Shown here: positions 1-5,424 of the stretch, piece by piece
How positions within the stretch are numbered: the first letter of the stretch is position 1
Layout: each line of letters starts with the position of its first letter
DNA from: Rhodospirillales bacterium
GTDB lineage: Bacteria; Pseudomonadota; Alphaproteobacteria; Rhodospirillales; JASLLV01
NCBI GenBank assembly: GCA_030754475.1
Contig: JASMAE010000150.1
Span: forward strand, 1-6,712
DNA length: 6,712 nucleotides
Direction of reading: 5' to 3'
Made by a program: the position numbers and the translations under genes
The notes under the pieces: generated by a model
Told to the model about the DNA's origin: nothing
Database searches by the model: none
What the model saw: the letters and a program-made list of their open reading frames with translations, nothing else

Positions 1-347
1 ACCGCATCGGCATTGGTTTTCTCTGCGATCTCGATCTGGCGTTTGGCGATCAGGGGCCGGGCGATCGACGTGCCGAGCAAATAGGTTCCCTCGTAGAGCG
101 CGTTGGCGCGGACCATGGGAAAGACGAAGTCCTTGACGAACTCTTCGCGCAAATCCTCCACGAAGATCTCCTCGACGCCCATCATCTCGGCCTTGCGCCG
201 GGCCTCGTCGAGCTCCTCGCCCTGGCCGATATCGGCCGTGAACGCCACCACCTCGCAGCGGTACGCGTCCTGCAGCCACTTAAGGATGACCGAGGTGTCG
301 AGCCCGCCCGAATAGGCGAGGACCACTTTGCGAATATCGGCGGTCAT
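1..347 (-). CDS. argG: Argininosuccinate synthase, N-terminal part (cut by window edge)
   Basis: ArgG joins citrulline and aspartate, using ATP, to make argininosuccinate, the penultimate step of arginine synthesis in the cytoplasm. About 115 N-terminal residues are visible, of a protein that is usually around 400 residues. The protein begins MTADIRKVVLAYSGGLDTS. The SGGLDTS stretch (residues 13-19) is the PP-loop that binds ATP pyrophosphate. It is followed by family-typical segments such as FTADIGQGEELDEA, YEGTYLLGTSIARPLIAK and, at the edge, KTNADAV. The ATG at 347-345 gives exactly the usual family N-terminus. Only a weak ribosome site (GGGGCG) lies upstream. The gene lies downstream of the rlmN operon on the same strand, but 150 bp separate them and a candidate promoter sits in that gap, so it is probably its own transcription unit. 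Identity is certain; only the 3' part is missing. Confidence 0.97.
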   Translation of the reverse strand, partial: MTADIRKVVLAYSGGLDTSVILKWLQDAYRCEVVAFTADIGQGEELDEARRKAEMMGVEEIFVEDLREEFVKDFVFPMVRANALYEGTYLLGTSIARPLIAKRQIEIAEKTNADA

Positions 348-393
348 CGGCGTTTCGCCCCAGTCGTCATTCTCGGCGGTCGCTGCGGCGCCG

Positions 394-422
394 AGTATTG
401 GGGAAAAGGGGGGACGCGGCAA
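394..422 (-). promoter_or_regulatory. Candidate sigma70-type promoter for argG
   Basis: On the minus strand TTGCCG (422-417) and AATACT (399-394) are separated by exactly 17 bases; each box matches the -35/-10 consensus at four of six positions. Transcription would start near 387, giving a leader of about 40 bases before the argG ATG. The rest of the 348-497 gap shows no gene and no clear terminator with a U-tract. This is pattern matching only; high-GC alphaproteobacterial promoters are often degenerate. Confidence 0.4.
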
Positions 423-497
423 GAAAGCTCACACCTGGCGCTTCATCCGCTTGGTCGGCGCCGGTCCACGCCCCCGCCGGGCCGCCCTTTTATCCGT

Positions 498-740
498 TTA
501 GACGCCCCCGGGGCTCGCTGGCGGGCGCGGGACGCTCGCCTCGCGCGGCCAGCGGGCGAACGCAAACACCCAGACCGTCACCAGGACCAGCGGAGGCGTG
601 CTCAGCACCGCCCACCAACCGGAAAGACCAGCCTTGCCCAGGATTCGCAACGCGGCGACGACGAGGTAGGCCACGAGCGCGAAATAGAGCCCGAACGTCA
701 TCGCCGGAAGCGCTTGGACGGCATCGACGATGTCGGTCAC
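498..740 (-). CDS. Small membrane protein, 80 aa (second of a similar pair)
   Basis: This is an unnamed integral membrane protein of unknown function. It begins with GTG at 740, which overlaps the stop of the preceding gene as GTGA, a typical sign of translational coupling. Two hydrophobic stretches, roughly residues 10-33 and 44-62, should form two membrane helices; between them is RILGKAGLSGWWAVL and after the second FAFARWP. The tail is short and Pro-rich (PRPPASPGGV). The KAG-SGWWA ... FAFA-WP pattern is one I recall from short alphaproteobacterial inner-membrane proteins, where the motif is written roughly as KAGxSGWWALL. The middle part resembles the neighbouring 62-aa product (shared RIL, AG, AF and RWP). 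It is the last gene of the ialB-rlmN operon. A reading frame extending further upstream exists, but it runs into rlmN and the extra sequence is Arg-rich shadow, so the GTG start is preferred. Confidence 0.75.
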   Translation of the reverse strand: MTDIVDAVQALPAMTFGLYFALVAYLVVAALRILGKAGLSGWWAVLSTPPLVLVTVWVFAFARWPREASVPRPPASPGGV

Positions 741-925
741 GGCGCGCGCCCCTCGACGTTCGGCCAGCGCCCGAAGGCAAGCACGGTGGCAACGATCAGC
801 ACCCCCGGAAAGCCGAGGAAGGCGAGCAGCGCGATGGGCTGATAGATTCCCGCGCGCGTCAGGATTCGCCAAAACGGGTAGACCGTGAGTGCTCCGATTC
901 CGATGGTTGTGATCGCATCCAGCAC
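737..925 (-). CDS. Small membrane protein, 62 aa (first of a similar pair)
   Basis: This is a very short membrane protein of unknown function. The GTG start at 925 lies only 3 bp after the rlmN stop, and the gene ends in a 4-bp overlap with the next one, so it is almost surely co-translated within the operon. Hydrophobic segments cover about residues 3-18 and 30-50, separated by RILTRAGIYQP; the C-terminus is AFGRWPNVEGRAP. The pattern RIL-x-x-AG ... AF-x-RWP repeats in the 80-aa product that follows, suggesting an old tandem duplication. Compared with that protein it lacks the SGWW residues (QPIA instead) and has a shorter N-terminus. No Shine-Dalgarno sequence is obvious, in keeping with coupling to rlmN. 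No enzymatic motif is seen. Confidence 0.7.
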   Translation of the reverse strand: MLDAITTIGIGALTVYPFWRILTRAGIYQPIALLAFLGFPGVLIVATVLAFGRWPNVEGRAP

Positions 926-928
926 GGC

Positions 929-2026
929 TTAGTCGCCGCCTGCGCCCGACGCGCGAAGGGATGCGCGCGCATGCAGGCTTTCGGTCCGAAGTTGGCCGCA
1001 CGCGGCCATGATGTCGTGGCCGCGAGGCGCGCGCGCCGGCGCCGTATAGCCGGCGTCGTTGAGGATCGCCGAGAAGCGCTCGATCGCCGCCGCCGACGAA
1101 CAACGGTACGGCGCGCCGGGCCAGGGGTTGAAAGGGATCAGGTTGAACTTGGCCGGAATCCCGGCGACCAGCCGCGCGAGCGCACGGGCCTGCTCAGGGG
1201 CGTCGTTGACGCCGTCGAGCATCACGTATTCGAAGGTGATCCGCCGCGCGTTGTGGACACCGGGATAGTCGCGGCACGCCGCCATCAGCTGGTCGAGCGG
1301 GTATTTCCGATTAATGGGCACGAGACGGTCGCGGAGCGCGTCGTCGGGCGCGTGCAGGCTGACCGCGAGCTTGACCCCGATCTCGTCTCCGCATCGGCGC
1401 ATCATCGGGACGACGCCGGCGGTGGACAACGTGATGCGGCGCTTCGACAGCGCGATCCCGTTTGGGTCCATGACGATGGCAAGGGCCTTGGCGACGTTGT
1501 CGAAATTGAAGAGCGGCTCGCCCATGCCCATCATCACCAAGTTGGTGATGCGGCGGTCGGGTCGCTTGCTCGGCCAGTCGGCGAGCGCATCGCGCGCGGC
1601 CATGAACTGGCCGACGATTTCCGCCACCGCCAGATTGCGAACCAGGCGCTGGGTGCCCGTGTGGCAGAAGGTGCAGCTAAGCGTGCACCCCACCTGGGAC
1701 GAGACGCAAAGCGTGCCGCGGTCAACTTCGGGGATGAACACCGTCTCGGCCTCGCTGCCGTCGGCGAAGCGGAAAAGCCACTTGATCGTGCCGTCCGCGG
1801 ACGCGTCCTCGCGTGCCACCTCAGGTCGGACGAGGTCGAAGCCGGCCGCGAGCCGCGCGCGCAAGGGTTTGCCGAGCGGCGTCATGGCCTGGTAGTCGGC
1901 CGCGCCGCGATCGTAGATCCAGTGCCAGAGCTGACGCGCGCGGAACGGTTTCTCGCCCATGGACTGGACGAGGGACCCGAGCTCGCCTCGGGAAAGCCCG
2001 ATCAGGTTCTGGTGAGCGGCGTCCAC
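929..2026 (-). CDS. rlmN: Dual-specificity RNA methyltransferase RlmN (radical SAM)
   Basis: RlmN puts a methyl group on C2 of A2503 in 23S rRNA and of A37 in some tRNAs, by a radical SAM mechanism using a 4Fe-4S cluster. With a GTG start at 2026 the protein has 365 residues, normal for the family. Visible features are the cluster cysteines in CTLSCTFC (Cys114, 118, 121), Cys107 in GTLC, the conserved Glu94 in ETVFIPE (E. coli Glu105), the GMGEPL motif near 167-172, and the methyl-carrying cysteine Cys343 in MAACGQL near the end (E. coli Cys355). The N-terminal helical domain contains FRARQLWHWIY. All catalytic residues are therefore present. An in-frame start at 2074 would overlap the upstream gene by 38 bp and adds a non-family Arg-rich leader; the GTG at 2026 has GGAGGG just upstream. 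It is the second gene of the operon, 10 bp after the IalB-family gene. Confidence 0.97.
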   Translation of the reverse strand: MDAAHQNLIGLSRGELGSLVQSMGEKPFRARQLWHWIYDRGAADYQAMTPLGKPLRARLAAGFDLVRPEVAREDASADGTIKWLFRFADGSEAETVFIPEVDRGTLCVSSQVGCTLSCTFCHTGTQRLVRNLAVAEIVGQFMAARDALADWPSKRPDRRITNLVMMGMGEPLFNFDNVAKALAIVMDPNGIALSKRRITLSTAGVVPMMRRCGDEIGVKLAVSLHAPDDALRDRLVPINRKYPLDQLMAACRDYPGVHNARRITFEYVMLDGVNDAPEQARALARLVAGIPAKFNLIPFNPWPGAPYRCSSAAAIERFSAILNDAGYTAPARAPRGHDIMAACGQLRTESLHARASLRASGAGGD

Positions 2027-2029
2027 GAT

Positions 2030-2035
2030 CCCTCC
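2030..2035 (-). promoter_or_regulatory. Ribosome binding site that fixes the rlmN start
   Basis: On the minus strand GGAGGG lies three bases before the GTG at 2026, in the 10-bp gap after the IalB-family stop codon. It is the strongest Shine-Dalgarno match in the left half, although the spacing is on the short side. It supports the GTG over the upstream in-frame start at 2074. Confidence 0.65.
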
Positions 2036-2036
2036 A

Positions 2037-2558
2037 TCACCGGGAACCGGCGTCGCACGCCTTGCCGATCGCACCGTACGCGGCGGTGAAGCCGACCAGC
2101 GAATAGGTGTCGGTCGTAATCGTTCCGCGGCTGGAGATGCCCTTGATCACCATCGAGCGGCCCCGCTTCATGTTTTCGATCAAGGCCCGGTCGGTCTTGG
2201 CGTCGTCGGCCCAGGCGTAGCCGCCATCGGTGTACAGCGTGAACGTGGCGCCGCCGATCAGCACGGTAACGTCCGAGCCTTGCTTGTAGGTATAGCCCGC
2301 CTCGACGCTGATCACGTCGAAGCTCTTCTCCTCTGGCCGGTGGCTGATAAGGATCGCGGTTTTGTCGCGGCGGCGATAGTCGCCTTCCGATTTTCCGGGA
2401 ACGCTTCCCATGTAACAGATCTTCTTGCCATCCACGCTGGCCGTCACGCTCTCCCAGGCGTCGAACCGCTGGACCGACGGCATTTCCTGGGCACGCGCCA
2501 CAGTCGCGCCCACGAGGCCGGCGAGCCCGATCGCGATGATTGAACGAATCATTCCCAT
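2037..2558 (-). CDS. Invasion-associated locus B (IalB) family periplasmic protein
   Basis: This 173-aa secreted protein belongs, by pattern, to the IalB family, named after a Bartonella protein linked to red-cell invasion. In most alphaproteobacteria its job is unknown, so the name should not be read as virulence. The N-terminus MGMIRSIIAIGLAGLVGATVARA is a clear signal peptide with likely cleavage after Ala23 (ARA/Q). The mature part has family-typical blocks: FDAWESV near 32-38, KKICYMGSVP near 45-54, ISHRPEE near 71-77, AGYTYKQGSDV near 87-97, DGGYAW near 111-116, and SSRGTITTDTYSLVGFTAA near 142-160. Two cysteines (48 and 168) could form a periplasmic disulfide. Two ATGs compete (2558 and 2552); 2558 is chosen because AGGG lies five bases before it. 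A TTG at 2588 is possible but would start upstream of the apparent promoter. First gene of the operon with rlmN. Confidence 0.88.
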   Translation of the reverse strand: MGMIRSIIAIGLAGLVGATVARAQEMPSVQRFDAWESVTASVDGKKICYMGSVPGKSEGDYRRRDKTAILISHRPEEKSFDVISVEAGYTYKQGSDVTVLIGGATFTLYTDGGYAWADDAKTDRALIENMKRGRSMVIKGISSRGTITTDTYSLVGFTAAYGAIGKACDAGSR

Positions 2559-2567
2559 GGCGGCCCT

Positions 2568-2595
2568 ATTATCGTTGGCCCGCGGCAATTGCCAA
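2568..2595 (-). promoter_or_regulatory. Strong sigma70-like promoter for the ialB-rlmN operon, with palindrome
   Basis: On the minus strand TTGGCA (2595-2590) and GATAAT (2573-2568) are 16 bases apart; each differs from consensus at one base. Transcription should start near 2561, leaving only about 3 bases before the ATG at 2558 or 9 before the ATG at 2552, so the message would be nearly leaderless. The -35 box overlaps a perfect 10-bp palindrome, GGCAATTGCC (2584-2593), which could be a protein binding site or chance. The remaining divergent gap up to 2704 has a TTTAAT at 2652-2657 that could be a -10 for the plus-strand methyltransferase gene, but no matching -35 is seen. Confidence 0.55.
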
Positions 2596-2704
2596 GCGAC
2601 GCTTGAGGCGCGTCCGCGCCGAAGGGGCTCAAGGGCCGGCGCGGAACGTGCTTTAATAGCGGCCGCGCACGCTTCCTTCGGCGATCCGAGCTCCGCCCTT
2701 CGCC

Positions 2705-3949
2705 ATGACCGATGATCCCGTCGGCGCCCAATACGAGGCCTATCCCTATCCGGCCCGCAACCCGGCCGACGAGCGCCAGCGCCTGATCACGGGCTCGCCG
2801 AGCCACCTCGCCGAAATCAACCATTACGTCTTCGCCGGCAGGCGCGATTTCCGCCGGCCCTTCCGGGCGCTGATCGCGGGCGGCGGAACCGGCGACGGCA
2901 CCATCATGCTGGCGCAACAACTCGCCGATGCGTCCGCCGCCGGCCAAGTCGTCTACATCGACGCGTCCGCCGCCGCCCGTGCGATCGCCGAAGCGCGCGC
3001 CCACGTCCGCGGTCTCGACAATATCCGTTTCGAGACGTGTGCGATCGAGGACCTGGGCGAAGCGGGTTTGGGCACCTTCGACTACGTGGATTGCTGCGGC
3101 GTTCTGCACCACCTTGCCGACCCCCAGGCGGGGCTTGAGGCGCTGGTCGGCGTGCTTGCCGACGACGGCGGAATGGGGCTCATGGTCTACGGTGAATTGG
3201 GGCGGACCGGTGTCTATCCGGTCCAGGATCTGCTCCGGCGCCTCGCCGAAGACGATCCGCCTGCGGACCGGCTTGCGCTGGCCCGCAGGCTCGTCGATCT
3301 GCTTCCTCCGACCAATTGGCTCAAGCGCAATCCCTTCGTTCGCGACCATCTGACGGGCGGCGACGCGGGGCTCCACGATCTTCTGCTTCACGGCCGCGAC
3401 CGCGCCTATCGGGTTTCCGAGATCGCCGCGCTTTGCACCGCCACGGACTTGCGCATCACCGCCTTCGTCGAGCCTACCGCATACGACCCCGACGTTTACG
3501 TGGCCTCCGCCGACTTGAGACGCCGAATGGCGGCGCTTCCGTGGATCGAACGCTGTGCGGCGGCCGAGCTTCTCGCGGGCAACATGGCAAAGCACGTCTT
3601 CTACGCGCTCAAAGCGTCGAGCGGCGCCCGGGCGGTGGCCGCGCCCGAGTCCGCGGACGCTGTTCCGGTGCTTTGGGAAATGGACGCGGACGCGTTCGTC
3701 GCCGCCATGAAACCGGGAAAACCGCTCGCCGCCAACTTGGGCGGCGTCTCGCTCAGCTTTCCACTGCCGCCGCTTGCCGCGGCCATGGTCACCAGGATCG
3801 ACGGGGAACGGGATCTCGCGGCCGTCCACGCCGGGCTTCGGGTCGGCAACCCGGACCTCGCCTGGGAGCGGTTCCACGCCGAGTTCAAGCAGCTCTTCGG
3901 CGTTCTCAACGGTTTGGGCAAGATGTTCCTGCATTTTCCCTCGGGTTGA
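2705..3949 (+). CDS. Class I SAM-dependent methyltransferase, substrate unknown, with C-terminal extra domain
   Basis: This 414-aa cytoplasmic protein has a Rossmann methyltransferase core in its first half. Motif I is ALIAGGGTGDGT (residues 55-66), the acidic residue at the end of strand 2 is Asp86 (VVYIDAS), and the motif IV region is FDYVDCCGVLHHL (125-137), followed by GGMGLMVYGELGRTGVYP (155-172). The N-terminal YEAYPYPARNPADE and SPSHLAEINHYVF segments, and the later TNWLKRNP and GDAGLHDLLLH segments, fit a group of uncharacterised methyltransferases I recall from alphaproteobacteria and other aquatic bacteria. Residues 175-300 form a helical insert or lid. A separate segment of about 95 residues at the C-terminus (from about 320) follows an Ala-rich linker and contains FPLPPLAAAMVTRIDGERD; it looks like a small helical, perhaps winged-helix, domain. 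The substrate cannot be inferred. The ATG at 2705 gives the natural N-terminus, but the ribosome site is weak. The gene stands alone on its strand. Confidence 0.9.
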   Translation: MTDDPVGAQYEAYPYPARNPADERQRLITGSPSHLAEINHYVFAGRRDFRRPFRALIAGGGTGDGTIMLAQQLADASAAGQVVYIDASAAARAIAEARAHVRGLDNIRFETCAIEDLGEAGLGTFDYVDCCGVLHHLADPQAGLEALVGVLADDGGMGLMVYGELGRTGVYPVQDLLRRLAEDDPPADRLALARRLVDLLPPTNWLKRNPFVRDHLTGGDAGLHDLLLHGRDRAYRVSEIAALCTATDLRITAFVEPTAYDPDVYVASADLRRRMAALPWIERCAAAELLAGNMAKHVFYALKASSGARAVAAPESADAVPVLWEMDADAFVAAMKPGKPLAANLGGVSLSFPLPPLAAAMVTRIDGERDLAAVHAGLRVGNPDLAWERFHAEFKQLFGVLNGLGKMFLHFPSG

Positions 3950-3967
3950 GGCGCCCCACGCGCGCCT
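3949..3967. terminator. GC-rich hairpin between convergent genes, possible two-way terminator
   Basis: AGGCGC (3949-3954) pairs perfectly with GCGCCT (3962-3967) around a 7-base loop, with an extra G-T pair possible below. The stem fills the 18-bp gap between two convergent stop codons and touches the methyltransferase stop. No run of T follows on either strand, so intrinsic termination is uncertain. Confidence 0.4.
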
Positions 3968-4624
3968 TCAATCCACGTCGGCGATCAGGTCGCGCACATA
4001 CGGCACGATCCCTTCGACCATGATGTGGATGCCGCGAGCGTTGGGGTGGATGGCGTCGTCCTGGTTCAGCGCCGCCACCGCCGCAACCCCTTCGAGAAAG
4101 AAGGGGTAGAACGCGACGCCGTGGCGCTCGGCGATGCCGGCGAAGACGGCTTCGAACGCGCGGCCGTATTCGGCGCCGAGGTTGGGCGGCGCCTTCATGC
4201 CCGCGAGCAGGACGCGAACGCCGGCCGCCTCGATGCGCGTCACGATGGCGTCTAAGTTGGCGCGGGTGGTGGTGGGGTCGAGCCCGCGCAGCGCGTCGTT
4301 GCCGCCAAGCGCCACGATCGCGATATCGGGCCGATCGGCCAGCGCCCAGCCAAGGCGCGCAAGCCCGCCCGCGGTCGTGTCGCCCGAGACGCCGGCGTTG
4401 ATGACCGCGACATCCAAGCCTTCGTCACGGAGCGCGCGTTCGAGACGGACGGGAAACGTGTCCGCGAGATCGAGCCCGTATCCGGCCGTCAGGCTGTCGC
4501 CAAGCACCAGGATGCGAACGGTCTCGGCGCGCGCGGGCGCCCCGGACGCCGCAAGCTCGGCCAGGACCGCCAGGACCGCCAGCGCCCGTGCGGCGGCGAA
4601 TCGCTCAAAGAAATATGTGCCCAC
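3968..4624 (-). CDS. tesA: Arylesterase / lysophospholipase-type SGNH hydrolase, exported
   Basis: This is a GDSL-family serine hydrolase that cleaves acyl or aryl esters; E. coli TesA acts in the periplasm as thioesterase I / protease I / lysophospholipase L1. With the GTG at 4624 it has 218 residues, close to the usual 200-210. An N-terminal signal peptide (about residues 1-33, ending GAPARA) should export it. The four SGNH blocks are all there: nucleophile Ser44 in VLGDSLTAGYGL, the block II glycine in NAGVSGDTT (about 81), Asn109 in GGND, and Asp190 and His193 in DDAIHPN. The start is uncertain: an ATG at 4687 would add 21 residues ahead of the signal peptide and run up to the first codon of the divergent ABC gene, so the GTG giving a normal signal peptide is preferred. 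The gene is divergent from ybbA-ybbP, as in E. coli. Confidence 0.93.
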   Translation of the reverse strand: MGTYFFERFAAARALAVLAVLAELAASGAPARAETVRILVLGDSLTAGYGLDLADTFPVRLERALRDEGLDVAVINAGVSGDTTAGGLARLGWALADRPDIAIVALGGNDALRGLDPTTTRANLDAIVTRIEAAGVRVLLAGMKAPPNLGAEYGRAFEAVFAGIAERHGVAFYPFFLEGVAAVAALNQDDAIHPNARGIHIMVEGIVPYVRDLIADVD

Positions 4625-4675
4625 GGTTTCGACTTCTGCTACCACATCGCGAACCCGCCGCGAAGCCCACAGCTC

Positions 4676-4680
4676 AAGGA
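4676..4680 (+). promoter_or_regulatory. Ribosome binding site for the ABC ATPase gene
   Basis: AAGGA sits six bases before the TTG at 4687, an ideal spacing. It decides the start: the frame stays open upstream to 4588, but that extension would overlap the arylesterase coding region and has no similar site. Confidence 0.65.
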
Positions 4681-4686
4681 ACGCCA

Positions 4687-5424
4687 TTGGCAAACGACGC
4701 CCAATCGCCCGCCGACGCCGTTCGCGTGAACGATTTGCACTTGCGCCTGACGAGCGCCGCCGGCCCGGTGCACGTTCTGCGCGGTATCGACCTCCGCGTG
4801 AGCGTGGGCGAAACGGTGAGCGTGATCGGGCCCTCGGGCTCGGGCAAGACTTCGCTGCTGTTGGTGATCGCGGGTCTCGAGCGCCCCACCTCGGGCTCGA
4901 TTATTGCGGCGGGCAACGAGATCACGCGTCTGGACGAGGACGCGCTGGCGCTCTTCCGGCGTGACAACGTCGGGCTCGTCTTCCAGGACTTTCACCTGGT
5001 GCCGACCATGACGGCGATCGAGAACGTGGCGCTCCCGCTCGAATTCACAGGACACGACGACGCGTTCGCGCGGGCCGAGGCGCAGCTCTCGACGGTGGGT
5101 CTCGCCGCGCGCGGCGGCCACTATCCGGCCCAACTCTCGGGCGGCGAACAGCAACGGGTGGCTATGGCCCGGGCCTTCGTCACCGAACCGGCCATCCTCT
5201 TGGCCGACGAACCCACCGGAAACCTCGACGGCGAGACCGGCCGCGCGGTGATCGACGTCCTGTTCGAGATGCACGCGCGGCGCAACTCGACCCTACTGCT
5301 CGTGACCCATGAGGTGAGCGTCGCAGACCGGTGCGCCCGGCAGATCCACCTGGTCGACGGCCGCATCGCCAACGACACGCGGAACGCGCCCGCATCCACG
5401 GCGGCCCCGAAGGCGGGGCCGTGA
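4687..5424 (+). CDS. ybbA: ABC transporter ATPase, YbbA/LolD type
   Basis: This cytoplasmic ATPase subunit, 245 residues, powers a transporter formed with the next gene's permease. All ABC motifs are intact: Walker A GPSGSGKTS (48-56), Q-loop in LVFQDF (Gln100), signature LSGGEQQR (150-157), Walker B ILLADEPTGNLD (170-181), and the H-loop His208 in LLVTHE. The EPTGNLD after Walker B is typical of the LolD/MacB/FtsE/YbbA group, which act as mechanotransmitters or lipoprotein extractors rather than solute pumps. The start is a rare TTG, supported by AAGGA six bases upstream and by a normal protein length. It overlaps the permease gene by four bases (GTGA). In E. coli the equivalent pair is also divergent from tesA; databases describe it as an ABC system 'involved in lysophospholipase L1 biosynthesis', a label based on this neighbourhood, and its substrate is unknown. 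LolD is a less likely alternative, because the permease here is not LolC/E-like in context. Confidence 0.93.
   Translation: MANDAQSPADAVRVNDLHLRLTSAAGPVHVLRGIDLRVSVGETVSVIGPSGSGKTSLLLVIAGLERPTSGSIIAAGNEITRLDEDALALFRRDNVGLVFQDFHLVPTMTAIENVALPLEFTGHDDAFARAEAQLSTVGLAARGGHYPAQLSGGEQQRVAMARAFVTEPAILLADEPTGNLDGETGRAVIDVLFEMHARRNSTLLLVTHEVSVADRCARQIHLVDGRIANDTRNAPASTAAPKAGP

Noticed and set aside
348..497. Possible intrinsic terminator or small RNA between argG and the small membrane gene
   Set aside because: Only short imperfect inverted repeats with GC-rich stems are present, with no T-run on the minus strand; not enough to call a feature.
398..2089. 563-codon plus-strand open frame antisense to rlmN
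   Set aside because: It lies opposite RlmN, whose catalytic motifs are all intact, and its product is Arg/Gly/His-rich with no domain. Long antisense frames are expected in GC-rich coding DNA.
2652..2657. TTTAAT as -10 box for the methyltransferase gene
   Set aside because: No -35 match lies 16-18 bases upstream, and one AT-rich hexamer in GC-rich DNA is weak evidence alone.
2549..3934. 461-codon minus-strand open frame antisense to the methyltransferase
   Set aside because: It covers a gene with clear SAM-binding motifs, has a charged low-complexity product, and would overlap the IalB gene and its promoter.
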